A stretch of 64,000 nt of DNA, from assembly GCF_032681285.1 (NCBI RefSeq), contig NZ_CP136336.1, positions 3,583,001 to 3,647,000 of the forward strand, given 5' to 3'. Made by a program: the position numbers and the translations under genes. Each line of letters opens with the position of its first letter. Positions within the stretch are counted from its first letter, which is position 1. The stretch is from Piscinibacter gummiphilus. GTDB taxonomy: Bacteria > Pseudomonadota > Gammaproteobacteria > Burkholderiales > Burkholderiaceae_C. The notes under the pieces were generated by a model. It made no database searches. It saw only the letters and a list, made by a program, of their open reading frames with translations, and was not told the DNA's origin. Positions 8,562 through 17,378 of the stretch are shown piece by piece.

Positions 8562-9062
8562 CTACTTCTTAGGTGCGCTGATGGGCGCGTCGCCGATGGA
8601 GATGTCGGGGAACAACTCGATGTTCGGCGTCTTCGGGCCAGCATTGGCGGGCTTGGCTTCGCGCACGGCGTCCATCACCTGCACGAGCACGTCGTAGGCG
8701 GTGTTGGGCTGGGCCAGCACGCTGGCGGCCTTGGTGTCGGGGAACTGAGCCTTGAGTTCCTGCATGACCTTGGATAGCTCAGCCAAGTCGTAGCCAGCTG
8801 GAGTGTTAGGTATGCGCTGCTTGAGACCGCCGATGCGGTCGCCGATCTCCAAGGCATCGGGGCGGATGACGATCTCAAGCTTGAGAGTCTTCTCCACTTG
8901 CTCAGGACCACCGGAATTCTTCGCCGGCAGCGACAGTTCGAGCACCGCCAGGCGCGAGAACACGGCCGTGGACAGCAGGAAGGGCACGAGCACCACGATC
9001 ACGTTGATGAACGCGGTGACCTCCAGGTGCGCCACTGGCTTGCGCGGGCGTCGGATGGGCAT
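8562..9062 (-). CDS. ExbD/TolR family protein lacking the membrane aspartate
   Basis: Second ExbD/TolR homologue of the cluster, 166 residues. It has the usual architecture: a basic N-terminus (MPIRRPRKPVAHLE), one membrane helix at about residues 15-35 and a periplasmic domain. In the helix (VTAFINVIVVLVPFLLS) asparagine N20 stands where TolR and ExbD have the essential proton-binding aspartate. A proline also interrupts the helix. It may therefore be a structural partner in an asymmetric stator rather than a proton carrier. It lies between exbB and the Asp-containing exbD in one transcription unit. Confidence 0.85.
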   Translation of the reverse strand: MPIRRPRKPVAHLEVTAFINVIVVLVPFLLSTAVFSRLAVLELSLPAKNSGGPEQVEKTLKLEIVIRPDALEIGDRIGGLKQRIPNTPAGYDLAELSKVMQELKAQFPDTKAASVLAQPNTAYDVLVQVMDAVREAKPANAGPKTPNIELFPDISIGDAPISAPKK

Positions 9063-9101
9063 GTCAGGGCCTCTTGGGTAGAGACGGGAACGAAGGGTCG
9101 A

Positions 9102-9758
9102 TCAACGCGCGCTGGCCTGCTGCTCGGCCTTGATGCGCCCGGTCACGTTGAGGAAGCTGATCTTGGCGGCTTCCAGGCCGTCGACGATCTCCGTCGTGCG
9201 GGCCTGCAGGAAGGCATGCACCAGCAGGAACGGGATGGCGACCGACAGCGCGAAGGCGGTGTTGTTCATCGCGATCGAGATCGAGGCCGAGAGCAGCTCG
9301 GCCTTCTCGGCCGGGTTCACGGCGGCCACCGCGGTGAAGCCCTTGATCAGGCCGATGATGGTGCCGAGCAGGCCGACGAGGGTGATCACATTGGCAAGCG
9401 TCGCGATGTAGTGGGTGCGCTTTTCCAGGCGCGGCACGATTTCCATCATGCCCTCCTCCATCGCGGCGTCGATGTCTTCGCGGCGGGCCGGGCTCTGCAT
9501 GCGCTCCAGGCCGTTGGCAACGATCTTGCCAATGGCGGCATCGGAGCCCGAAGCGGCGCTGTGCACCTCCTTGAAGCGGCCGCTCTGCAGCATCGGCAGC
9601 ACCTTCGCCCAGAGCTTGCGGTTCTCGCTGCGCGCGCGCTGCAGGAACACGTAGCGCTCGATCGAGATCGCTAGGCCGACCGCCATGATGGCGATGCTGA
9701 AGTAGATGGCGACACCGCTGTCCTGAAAGAACTTGACAGCAAAATCGACGACGCTCAT
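9102..9758 (-). CDS. MotA/TolQ/ExbB family proton channel protein
   Basis: Inner-membrane stator subunit that forms the proton channel with the two ExbD-like proteins downstream. The 218 residues show a first membrane helix at about 13-33 (GVAIYFSIAIMAVGLAIS). A long cytoplasmic loop follows, then two helices in the TolQ signature region around ANVITLVGLLGTIIGLIKGF and AMNNTAFALSVAIPFLLVHAF. These match the TolQ/ExbB pattern and length. A CAGGAGA ribosome site precedes the ATG at 9758. Because tandem exbD genes and an AgmX-tail gene follow, a dedicated envelope machine is more likely than the general Tol-Pal or TonB system. Confidence 0.92.
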   Translation of the reverse strand: MSVVDFAVKFFQDSGVAIYFSIAIMAVGLAISIERYVFLQRARSENRKLWAKVLPMLQSGRFKEVHSAASGSDAAIGKIVANGLERMQSPARREDIDAAMEEGMMEIVPRLEKRTHYIATLANVITLVGLLGTIIGLIKGFTAVAAVNPAEKAELLSASISIAMNNTAFALSVAIPFLLVHAFLQARTTEIVDGLEAAKISFLNVTGRIKAEQQASAR

Positions 9759-9797
9759 GGAAGTCTCCTGTGGGAACGGATCAAGAAAGTGAAAGGG

Positions 9798-10115
9798 TCA
9801 GGGCTTCGCGGCAGGCGCAGCCCCGTTGGAAGTAGCAGCGGCTGATTTCGCAGCCTGGACCTGGTTGTCGTACTGGACTTGTCGGCGGAACACATCGCGG
9901 TCGACCGGCGCGAGCGCCTCGTCGAGCACGCTGGCCGGGGGCTTGCCCGAGAGCTCGCTCTGCACCGGCTTCTTCCACGGCACGATGTACAGCACCTTGG
10001 GCAGCTCGCGGTTGCCGATGATCTTGGTGCCTTCGATGTCGGCCCGGTCTTGCGCGTGCGCGGCCGGCAGCGCCAGCAGGGCGATCGAGGCGAGCAGGAT
10101 GCGAATGGTCGTCAT
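9798..10115 (-). CDS. Small exported protein of the envelope cluster, unknown function
   Basis: A 105-residue protein with a clear signal peptide (about residues 1-22, ending ALPAAHAQ), so periplasmic or peripheral to a membrane. The mature part begins with a compact motif around ADIEGTKIIGNRELPKVLYIVPWK, then becomes polar and alanine-rich. I recognise no named family. The upstream ATG used here (10115) overlaps the preceding stop (ATGA). A longer reading frame starting at 10193 would bury the signal peptide and overlap the previous gene, so I reject it. Its place just before exbB suggests a role in the same complex. Confidence 0.75.
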   Translation of the reverse strand: MTTIRILLASIALLALPAAHAQDRADIEGTKIIGNRELPKVLYIVPWKKPVQSELSGKPPASVLDEALAPVDRDVFRRQVQYDNQVQAAKSAAATSNGAAPAAKP

Positions 10116-10849
10116 TCCTTCTCCTTGCGCGGCGCGGCAGGCGCCGCCGCGGCGGCCGTGGCGGGCTTGCGGTTCTTGAGATCGGCCACCCACTTGGTGA
10201 CCGTGGCATCGCCGCCCGGCGTCAGCGCGAGGTAGCGATCGTAGTGCTCCGCGGCGCGTTTCGGGTCCCAGAGATAGAGGTCGTAGAGGATGCCGAGGTT
10301 GAGCACCGCCGCGGCGTAGTTGCCGTCGAGGTCGATGGCACGCTCGTAGGCTTCGCGCGCCTTGGCGAACTGGCCTTGGGCGCGGTAGGTGATGCCAAGC
10401 TGGTTGAAGTAGACCGGCTGGCGCGGGCTCGCCTTGGTGGCCTGCTCCAGTGCCGCGGCCGATTCGGCCAGCTTGTTGGCCTGGCGGTAGATCACGCCGA
10501 GATTGGCGTGCGGGCCGCCGAGTTCGGGGTGGAACTGGATCAGCGACTTGAAGCCCCGCTCGGCGTCGTCCATACGGCCCGCGCGCATGGCACGGCGGGC
10601 GTCGTCGAAGGCGCGCTGGGCAGCCGGCGTGATGGCGACTTCAGGTTCGGCGGGCTTCGGGGCCGCAGGGGTTGGTGCCGATGCAGCCGCTGCCGCCGAG
10701 AGCCTGGCCTGGGTGGCAGGGGCCGGCGCAGGCGTGGGTGGTGCGGGGGGTGCCTCTTCGGCGCGCGAGTCGAACAGCGACGCACAGCCCGCCAGGCACA
10801 GCGCCGCCAGCAACGCGCTGAAAGTGTGGAAGCGGTCAGCGGATGGCAT
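10112..10849 (-). CDS. TPR-repeat lipoprotein
   Basis: A 245-residue predicted lipoprotein: signal sequence with lipobox LAALCLAGC, then a proline/alanine-rich linker, then at least three tetratricopeptide-type repeats (ERGFKSLIQFHPELGGPHAN, KLAESAAALEQATKASPRQP and AKAREAYERAIDLDGNYAAA and their surroundings). The C-terminus is alanine-rich and charged. TPR lipoproteins next to TolQ/R pairs act as scaffolds in the myxobacterial Agl/Glt complexes; a similar role is inferred here. I chose the ATG at 10849 because it places the lipobox at normal distance. It overlaps the upstream gene by 14 bases. Confidence 0.85.
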   Translation of the reverse strand: MPSADRFHTFSALLAALCLAGCASLFDSRAEEAPPAPPTPAPAPATQARLSAAAAASAPTPAAPKPAEPEVAITPAAQRAFDDARRAMRAGRMDDAERGFKSLIQFHPELGGPHANLGVIYRQANKLAESAAALEQATKASPRQPVYFNQLGITYRAQGQFAKAREAYERAIDLDGNYAAAVLNLGILYDLYLWDPKRAAEHYDRYLALTPGGDATVTKWVADLKNRKPATAAAAAPAAPRKEKE

Positions 10850-13634
10850 CGACGATCGCCTCGCTCTTTTCGGTCTTGCCATAACGCACCGGGCGCAGCG
10901 CTTTCAGCGCCACGAAGCTCTTCTTCACCCACTCGTCATAGATGCCGTCGGCGGTGCGCTTCGCGTTGATTTCATGGAGCTCGGTCGACTTCTCGTTGAA
11001 CGGGTCGGCCTGCTCTTCGAGCATGAGGTTGTACTGCTCCAGCTCCAGCTTCGACAGCTTCTTGGGCCGCTGCGAGCTCAGCAGCGCCTTGCCGAAGTCC
11101 TCGTAGATCGCGGCGATGTGATACGTGGCGGCGGTCGCGGCATCGGCCACGCCGGAATTGGCGGCAGCGCTGTAGGCCTTGAGCACCTCGTCCATCTTTG
11201 CTTTCTTGAGCTTGAGCGACTTGGCCAGCGGCTCCACCAGCTGGATCTTCTTGTACGCCTCGTAGGTGGGCTCCACCAGCGCCAACGACGCCATCGCCCC
11301 CAGGTAGCGGGTGCGGTTGGTGCGCGCGTTGCCGCCGGCCGCATCGGCACGGTAGATGTCGTTCATCAATGCCATCTCGCGCTTGGCATCGCCGTCTTTC
11401 TTGGCCATCTGCGCGAGGCGCCAGCGGGCTTCGAGGTTGGTTTCCAGCGGGTCGGGGTACTGCTTCAGGTAGCGCTCGTAGGTCTTCGCGGCCAACGAGC
11501 GGGCACCGCCCTTCTCGTGCAGCTCGGCGGCCTGCCACAGGGCGGCGCGCGCGACCTTCACATCGGCGCTGCTGGCGGCCAGTCGCTCGAACTCGCCCGC
11601 GGCACGGCTCCACTGGCCCTTCTCCATGTAGGCCACGGCGAGCTTGCCGCCCACCTCGGCCTGCAAGGGGTGCTTGGGGAAGCGCGTGCGGAAATCTTCG
11701 AGCGTGCTGGCGGCGAGGTCCCAGTCCTTGAGCGCGATCAGCGCAGCGGCCGCGTCGTACTGCGCGTTGGCGCGTACCGCCGACTGCGGCGCGACCACGG
11801 CCACCCGGTTGAAGTGGCCCACCGCGTCGCGCAGCTTGCCGGCTGCCCTCGCCTGCTCGCCCTGCTTGTAGACGGACGCGGCCACACGCTCGACGAGTTC
11901 GTTGCGGCCGGCTTCCTTCTCAGGCGTCAGCGCCAGCACTTCGAGGTAAGCCTTTTCAGCGCGATCGAAGCGGCTCGACTCGAAGGCCGAATGCGCGACG
12001 ACCGTCCACGCCACGCGGCGCTGTGTGGCCGGCGCCACCGGCTGCAGCGCCAGCACCTGCTCGGCCACCAGCTCGGCCCGCTCGTCGCGCAGGGCGAAGA
12101 GCTTCTCGGCGGTGTTGGTGAGCACGGTGGGGGTGCGCGTGTCGGCGGGGAAGGACTTGGCGAACCGCAGTGCGCTGTCGACCGCGGTACGCTGCAGCGC
12201 CTGCGCTTCTGCACCCTGCAATCGCTTCTCTTGCGCGGCGTAGCTCAGCAGCGCGGAGTAGCCGGCATCGGCGCTGCGCGCATGAGTCGGGTATTGGTAG
12301 GCCGTCTTCTCGTACTCGACCGCCGCCTCGGGGAAGCGGTTGTCTTCGCGCAGCAGCTCGGCCAGCAGGAAGTTGTTCTGCGCCGCATCGGGGTCGTTGG
12401 GGAAGGCACCGAGATAGGCGCGGTACCAGCGCACCGCCTCTTGATAGTCGGCCGAAGCCTTGCTCTTCTGCGCCAGCGCGTGGTGGTGGCGCGCCAGCTC
12501 GGCCATGTGCGTCTTGACGAGCGGCTGCGCCGCTTCCCAGCCCTCGGGGTTGGCCTTGCGGAACTCGCCTTCGCCGCCGTAGCGCGAGACATAGTCTTTC
12601 TTCGCGTCGATCGCGAGCGTGGCAAAGCCGGCGTTCTGGTAGATGTCGATCACACGCGCCTGCAGCTGCGGCGCCTGTGCATGCAGCGGCTGGCGCTTCG
12701 CAAACGCGCCGAAGGCATCGGCAGCGTCTTTCGTGCGCTCCTGCTTGATGTAGAGCTCACCCAGCTGCTGGTAGACGCGGAACTCGTAGGACTTGCGTTC
12801 GTCGCTCGTCACGTAGCTCGGGATCGACTCGGCGCCGTTCAGGCTGGCGAGCGACAGGCTCGTCACGCGGAAGGTGTCTTCCACCAGTTCGCGGTCGGCG
12901 CGGGTCAGGCCTTCGAGGCTGTCGATCTCGGCGCCGCCCGCGCGGTTGGCCACCTTGAGGTCGAGCACGCCGAAGAAGGACTTGAGCGCCTCTTCCACCT
13001 GGCTCTGCTTGAAGAGCGACCAGCCCTGCATGTACAGCGCGCGCTCGTGGAAGTTGCCTTGCGGGTTGCCGGCCAGCACGGTGGCGTAGGCCTTCTCGGC
13101 CTTGTTGTACTCGCGCAGGCTGAACAGCATTTCGCCGCGGCGGAACTGCGCTTCTTCGAGGAACGGCGTCTTGGGGTACTGCCCGACCAGCGTGTCGAGC
13201 GTCTTGAGCGCGTTTTCCAGTTCGCCGCTCTGCTCCTGGGCACGGGCGATCTGGTAGTAGACACGGTCGTTGCCTGGGTCGTTCGGGAAGGCCTTCAGGT
13301 AGTCCTGGTAGCGCGAGATCGCGGCCTTGTAGTCGGGGTTGCTGGTGCCGTCGCCGCTCGCGAGCTTGTTGTCGGCGGTGTCCATCTCCAGGTCACCGAG
13401 GCGGCGCATCGCTTCGTTGCGCTGCGGTGCATTGGGGGCAACTTCGAGGAACTTGCGGTAGGCCGCGATCGCCTTCTCTTCGGGCACCGCGGCCACGGGG
13501 TCGGCTTGCACGTCGATCTGCCGGCCAGCCAGGCTCTTGAGCGTGGGCGGCTCGGGCTCGCGGCTGCTGCGCTTGCCGGCGCAACCGGCGAGCAAACACG
13601 CCAGGGTGATGGCGGCGAGCTTATTTGGCTGCAT
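10836..13634 (-). CDS. Large TPR-repeat lipoprotein
   Basis: A 932-residue lipoprotein with signal MQPNKLAAITLACLLAGC (lipid-attached cysteine C18). Nearly all of the mature chain is TPR-like helical pairs, for example AISRYQDYLKAFPNDPGNDR, ALKTLDTLVGQYPKTPFLEE and AEKAYATVLAGNPQGNFHER. It should form a long solenoid in the periplasm, anchored in the outer or inner membrane. The size and repeat content recall the TPR proteins of myxobacterial gliding clusters, though I cannot claim orthology. The start at 13634 gives a proper lipobox and overlaps the upstream stop by 14 bases, the same spacing as at its own 3' end. Confidence 0.87.
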   Translation of the reverse strand: MQPNKLAAITLACLLAGCAGKRSSREPEPPTLKSLAGRQIDVQADPVAAVPEEKAIAAYRKFLEVAPNAPQRNEAMRRLGDLEMDTADNKLASGDGTSNPDYKAAISRYQDYLKAFPNDPGNDRVYYQIARAQEQSGELENALKTLDTLVGQYPKTPFLEEAQFRRGEMLFSLREYNKAEKAYATVLAGNPQGNFHERALYMQGWSLFKQSQVEEALKSFFGVLDLKVANRAGGAEIDSLEGLTRADRELVEDTFRVTSLSLASLNGAESIPSYVTSDERKSYEFRVYQQLGELYIKQERTKDAADAFGAFAKRQPLHAQAPQLQARVIDIYQNAGFATLAIDAKKDYVSRYGGEGEFRKANPEGWEAAQPLVKTHMAELARHHHALAQKSKASADYQEAVRWYRAYLGAFPNDPDAAQNNFLLAELLREDNRFPEAAVEYEKTAYQYPTHARSADAGYSALLSYAAQEKRLQGAEAQALQRTAVDSALRFAKSFPADTRTPTVLTNTAEKLFALRDERAELVAEQVLALQPVAPATQRRVAWTVVAHSAFESSRFDRAEKAYLEVLALTPEKEAGRNELVERVAASVYKQGEQARAAGKLRDAVGHFNRVAVVAPQSAVRANAQYDAAAALIALKDWDLAASTLEDFRTRFPKHPLQAEVGGKLAVAYMEKGQWSRAAGEFERLAASSADVKVARAALWQAAELHEKGGARSLAAKTYERYLKQYPDPLETNLEARWRLAQMAKKDGDAKREMALMNDIYRADAAGGNARTNRTRYLGAMASLALVEPTYEAYKKIQLVEPLAKSLKLKKAKMDEVLKAYSAAANSGVADAATAATYHIAAIYEDFGKALLSSQRPKKLSKLELEQYNLMLEEQADPFNEKSTELHEINAKRTADGIYDEWVKKSFVALKALRPVRYGKTEKSEAIVDAIR

Positions 13635-15543
13635 CGCTGCCTTCCTTGGCCTTGCTGGCCCGGTCGTACAACTGCGCCACCGCAAAGCGTGCCTGCACGC
13701 TGTAGGCCGCCAAGCGCTCCTTCTGGCGCACGAGTTCGGCCACGGCCAGCTCCTGCAGCGCAGCCTGTTGCTCCTGGGTCAGCGCGGTGATCTGCGGCAT
13801 CAACACATCGACCCGCTTGCCCAGCTCGGCGATGCGCTCGGCGAAGCGGTCGAACTTGGCCGGCTCGTCGCGCTGCGCCTGGGCGAGCGCGGCTTCCCGT
13901 GCCTTCGCTTCGCTAAGACCGGCGTCGAGCGTTTCGAGCGCACGCTTGGCCTCGTACACCCGCACCGGGTAGGCCTGCGCCAGCCGCCACGTCAGCGCGC
14001 CCGCCGCGAGCCGGTAGCGCTCGCAGGCCGCGGCGGCCTCGGGGTCGTTGCCGAGCAGCTTGAGTTCGTCTTGCACGCGATGAAGAATCTCGCGCAGCTC
14101 GCGCTCCTTCTCGTCGGCGAAGGCTTCACCATCGGCCTGAAGCTCGGCGTTGGCGAGCTCGGTGGCCAGGACGGCGCCGCGCAGCGACAGTTCCTTCAGG
14201 CCACTGTCGCGCGCCTTCTCCAGGATGCCCGGCAGGCGGTCAGCATAGGCCTTGCGGCGGTTGTCGAGCATGTCGTTGAACACGCCGAGGTTGTCTTTCC
14301 AGCGCTGCAGGTTGCGCGTGAGGAACAGCAGGTCGCGGTAGTTCTTGAACGCTTCCTGGAAGTCGTGCTGCGACAGCACCTGCGTCAGGTGACCGGCGTG
14401 CGGCATCTGGGGCAGCGACCGGATGGTCCAGAACCAGCCCATCTCGTCGCCCGGGTTCTGGTCGATCAGGCCTTCGACCAGCTTGCCGGACCGGATGGCG
14501 GCGATGGATTCGTCGAGGCCCTTGTTCTCGCGTTCGAAGAGGTCAATGGCGGCGTTGTAGCGGTCGAGCGCCTGGCCGAAGGCGCCGAGCTGGCCGTAGG
14601 CATAGGGCAGCGCGATGCTCGCTTCGAGCACGGCGGAGTCGCTGGCGTCGCGGTCGGCGAGTTCCGTCCAGGGCACGAGCGCCTGCTTGTGATTCTTGAC
14701 CGACGCATAGGCCCAGCCGAAGCCGAGCAGCGCCTTGTTCGACTGCGGGCCGTTCAGGCGCACGCGCTCCAGGAAGGGGCCGGCCGCTTCGGGCTTGTCG
14801 GCCTGCAGCGAGGCGAGGCCGAGCGCCACGTTGGCCTTGTCGCGCAGGCTGCGGAATTCTTCAGTGGCCTGCGGCGGGGTCGGTGCCTTGCCGATCTGGT
14901 CGAGCAAGGCGGCACCTTTGGCGTTATCGCCGTTGCGCACGAGGGCCACGCCGAGGTTGTAGCGGGCGTAGAGGTGGGCGCTCGTCGTGCCTTCCGAGAT
15001 TTCCTTCTCGATGCCGGGCACCGCGTTGAGCGCCGCCGAGGCACCGGCGTAGTCGCCGAGCGCCATCAGCACGTTGGCTTTCACCAGCACACGGTCTTCT
15101 TCCAGCTCGGGTGGCAGGTTCTTCTCGATGCGCGACAGCGCGTCGGCCGCCTCGGCATGGAAGCCGCGCTGGTAGCGGATCTTGGCGAGGAAGTACCAGG
15201 CGCGGTCGCGCACGGCCGGCTCGGCGCCCTTCTCGATCAGCTGGGTGAAGATCTCGCCGGCCTCGCGGTGCATGCCGTAGGAAAGCAGCATACCGCCGCG
15301 CAGCAGCTCGGCCTCGTCGGCGTGCTTTTGCACGCGTTGGAAGTGCTGCGACACCATCAGGCCGGTGATCGCGGTGAAGTAGTGCTCCTGGTAGAAGTGG
15401 AACAAGGTGTCGCCGTAGTGCGGGTCTTGCACCTTGTGCTCCACCTTCTTGCCCGCCGCGAGCGAGCCCGAAGCGGCCATGGCAATGGCGATCGCCATGC
15501 CGAGGTGCTTCAGCTTCACCGCCGATGTGAGTCGAGAGGCCAT
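13621..15543 (-). CDS. Exported TPR-like helical repeat protein
   Basis: A 640-residue protein with a signal peptide (about residues 1-30, ending MAASGSLAAG) and no lipobox, so probably periplasmic. The body carries degenerate TPR-like repeats in the first half (EHYFTAITGLMVSQHFQRV, RGGMLLSYGMHREAGEIFTQ, KANVLMALGDYAGASAALNA and neighbours). The second half is a charged, helical, coiled-coil-like stretch. The ATG at 15543 is preferred to the upstream TTG. Together with the two TPR lipoproteins downstream it gives the cluster three large helical-repeat scaffolds. Exact family unknown. Confidence 0.8.
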   Translation of the reverse strand: MASRLTSAVKLKHLGMAIAIAMAASGSLAAGKKVEHKVQDPHYGDTLFHFYQEHYFTAITGLMVSQHFQRVQKHADEAELLRGGMLLSYGMHREAGEIFTQLIEKGAEPAVRDRAWYFLAKIRYQRGFHAEAADALSRIEKNLPPELEEDRVLVKANVLMALGDYAGASAALNAVPGIEKEISEGTTSAHLYARYNLGVALVRNGDNAKGAALLDQIGKAPTPPQATEEFRSLRDKANVALGLASLQADKPEAAGPFLERVRLNGPQSNKALLGFGWAYASVKNHKQALVPWTELADRDASDSAVLEASIALPYAYGQLGAFGQALDRYNAAIDLFERENKGLDESIAAIRSGKLVEGLIDQNPGDEMGWFWTIRSLPQMPHAGHLTQVLSQHDFQEAFKNYRDLLFLTRNLQRWKDNLGVFNDMLDNRRKAYADRLPGILEKARDSGLKELSLRGAVLATELANAELQADGEAFADEKERELREILHRVQDELKLLGNDPEAAAACERYRLAAGALTWRLAQAYPVRVYEAKRALETLDAGLSEAKAREAALAQAQRDEPAKFDRFAERIAELGKRVDVLMPQITALTQEQQAALQELAVAELVRQKERLAAYSVQARFAVAQLYDRASKAKEGSDAAK

Positions 15544-15578
15544 GGGGTCGGAGAGACGGATCAAGGAAGCAGCGCGCC

Positions 15579-16193
15579 TTATTGCCAGACCTTGACCTGG
15601 AACTCCGGCTGCAGCTTGCCCTGCGAGTCCTTGATCTGCAGCTCGATGTACTTGGGCTCGGTGCCCTTGTCGAACTTGACGGTGGCGCCGCGCTTGTAGT
15701 CGCGGAAGTGCGGGCCGCCGCCGGTGAAGAGCGCCACGATCTCGTGCGCGCCGGCCTTGAGGTTGCCGAGGTACAGGCGCTGCACGCCGCCGCGGTGAAG
15801 CGCCTTCACTTCCGCCGGGGTGTAGAGGTAGTTGGCGACGACCTTCTCGTCGAGCTTGATCTGCACCGACTCCAGCTCGAAGAGCTTGCCCACGTCCATC
15901 GACACGAACACCGCCACCTGTGTGTTGGCCGGAAAGAGCAGCTCCTCTTCGAGCACCAGCAGGTCACGGTTGAGCTTGATGACGTCGGCCTTGGCTTCCT
16001 GCACGCGGGTGTCGAGGCCCGCGGCCGATGCCGCCGATGCAGGGGCCGCGGCGGCCGACGCAGCAGCCGGTGCAGCGGTGGCCACGGCTGGCGCGCTGGC
16101 AGCGGCGGCCGGTGCGGGCGTCTGGGCCCACGAGGCCGAGCCGGCCAGCAGCAGCACCGCGGCCAGGCGTTTGCAGCAGGAGATGAGGTTCAT
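15579..16193 (-). CDS. Exported protein of unknown function, alanine-rich linker
   Basis: A 204-residue protein with a signal peptide (about residues 1-23, ending GSASWAQ). An alanine-rich low-complexity linker follows (to about residue 58), then a compact domain with LDTRVQEAKADVIKLNRDLLVLEEELLFP at its start and beta-rich stretches such as QVAVFVSMDVGKLFELESVQIKLD and GAHEIVALFTGGGPHFRDYKR. The domain looks like an immunoglobulin-type or carbohydrate-module-like beta sandwich, but I cannot name it. It lies 14 bases after the DUF3570 gene and 35 bases before a TPR gene, so it is probably a periplasmic component of the complex. Confidence 0.75.
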   Translation of the reverse strand: MNLISCCKRLAAVLLLAGSASWAQTPAPAAAASAPAVATAAPAAASAAAAPASAASAAGLDTRVQEAKADVIKLNRDLLVLEEELLFPANTQVAVFVSMDVGKLFELESVQIKLDEKVVANYLYTPAEVKALHRGGVQRLYLGNLKAGAHEIVALFTGGGPHFRDYKRGATVKFDKGTEPKYIELQIKDSQGKLQPEFQVKVWQ

Positions 16194-16208
16194 AAGGCAG
16201 GCTCTCGA

Positions 16209-17378
16209 TCAGAAATTGGCCGACAGGAACAGTTGCACCACGTTGGCATCGTGCTTGTAGGCCTGGCCAGTGCGGATGTCGGTGAAGTCGGAGAACTTGA
16301 AGCTCACACGCTCGACGGCGGCGTTGAGCTTGAGGTCGTAGCTGCCGGGCACGCGCTTCAAGGTGTAGGTCATCTTGGCGCCCAGGCTCGTACTCTTGAA
16401 GGTGGCCAGCTGACGGTTGCGCGACAGATAGGTCGTGGCGACGGTGGCGTTGTCGCTGTAGAAGAGCGCCTTGCCCTGCGTGTAATAGCGGCCGTACCAG
16501 TCGACGAGCCAGAGGTCACCGATCTGGCGGCTGTAGCCGAGCTCGAAGGTGTGGGCCTTGATCGCCCAGTTGTCCCAGAAGTAGCGGTACTCGGCGCGCG
16601 CGGCATGACCGGGGCTCACCTCGCCCAGCACGCGGAACTTGATGGCGCGGCTGGAACGCGTGCGCGGGTTGCGCTCGGGCACGGCCGCGCCGAAGGCACG
16701 CGCCACGCGGTAGGGGCTGCCGAGATACCCGTCGTCGGCCACGGCCTCCCAGTTGACGCTCGCCAGCCAGGTGGGGCTCAGGATCTGCGTGAGGCCCAGG
16801 CGGTAGCGCCAGTGCATGGCGTAGTCGATGGTGCCCTCGCCCTTGCGGCCGACCTTGTCTTCGGCACGCGTGAAGCCGAGCGAGAGCGTGGTCATGCCGC
16901 CGAAGACTTCCTGCGCCACGTCAACGCTCGTGGCATCGGCGATGTAGTCGGGCTCCTTCGAGTGCGAGGTGCTGAGCGAGATGGTCGCATCGCGCACCAC
17001 ATAGTCGGCACCGAAGATGTATTCGTTGCGCGTTTCCTTGTAGGGGCTGGCGGTCGTCACCACGTCGATGGAGGCGTTGCTCACGATGTCGACGTAGTAG
17101 TTGGCCGAAAGCGAGAGGTTCTCGCCCACCTTCTTGCGCACGAGGAAGGCCGGGCCGTAGGCCTTCAAGCCACCGCCTTCGTAGATGTGGAGCATCGCGT
17201 CGGCGCGGTCTTCGGGCAGGTTGGGCGCGGCACCGGCCACGCCGCTTGCGAGCGCGCCACCCAGCAGCCCGGCCGCCTGCACCGCCGAGCACGGCTGGCG
17301 CCGCAGCACGGCTACGGCACGGCGCAGGCTTGCGCCCAGGGCACGCGCCACGAGGCGCAGGCCGTCAGTTGCAGCCAC
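16209..17378 (-). CDS. DUF3570 domain outer-membrane barrel
   Basis: DUF3570 proteins are predicted outer-membrane beta barrels of unknown cargo. From what I know of the family, they are often encoded beside DUF4266, ApbE and thioredoxin genes, as here. This 389-residue protein has an N-terminal signal region (hydrophobic part around AAGLLGGALASGVAGA). A long run of amphipathic strands follows, with many aromatic residues (LSLSANYYVDIVSNASIDV, ARAEYRYFWDNWAIKAHTF), and the C-terminus is NF. No ATG suits; the GTG at 17378 gives a plausible signal peptide and a 14-base overlap with the DUF4266 gene. The signal has an unusually long basic n-region, so the start is less certain than the family. 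Confidence 0.82.
   Translation of the reverse strand: MAATDGLRLVARALGASLRRAVAVLRRQPCSAVQAAGLLGGALASGVAGAAPNLPEDRADAMLHIYEGGGLKAYGPAFLVRKKVGENLSLSANYYVDIVSNASIDVVTTASPYKETRNEYIFGADYVVRDATISLSTSHSKEPDYIADATSVDVAQEVFGGMTTLSLGFTRAEDKVGRKGEGTIDYAMHWRYRLGLTQILSPTWLASVNWEAVADDGYLGSPYRVARAFGAAVPERNPRTRSSRAIKFRVLGEVSPGHAARAEYRYFWDNWAIKAHTFELGYSRQIGDLWLVDWYGRYYTQGKALFYSDNATVATTYLSRNRQLATFKSTSLGAKMTYTLKRVPGSYDLKLNAAVERVSFKFSDFTDIRTGQAYKHDANVVQLFLSANF

Noticed and set aside
6985..9758. General Tol-Pal or TonB-ExbB-ExbD system
   Set aside because: No tolA, tolB, pal or canonical tonB; tandem ExbD copies and the AgmX tail point to a dedicated machine.
10503..13790. Plus-strand open frame of about 1095 codons opposite the TPR genes
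   Set aside because: Antisense shadow of two TPR lipoprotein genes; composition is biased and no signal or motif is seen.
13537..15699. Plus-strand open frame of 720 codons opposite the exported TPR gene
   Set aside because: Same antisense shadow effect in high-GC DNA.
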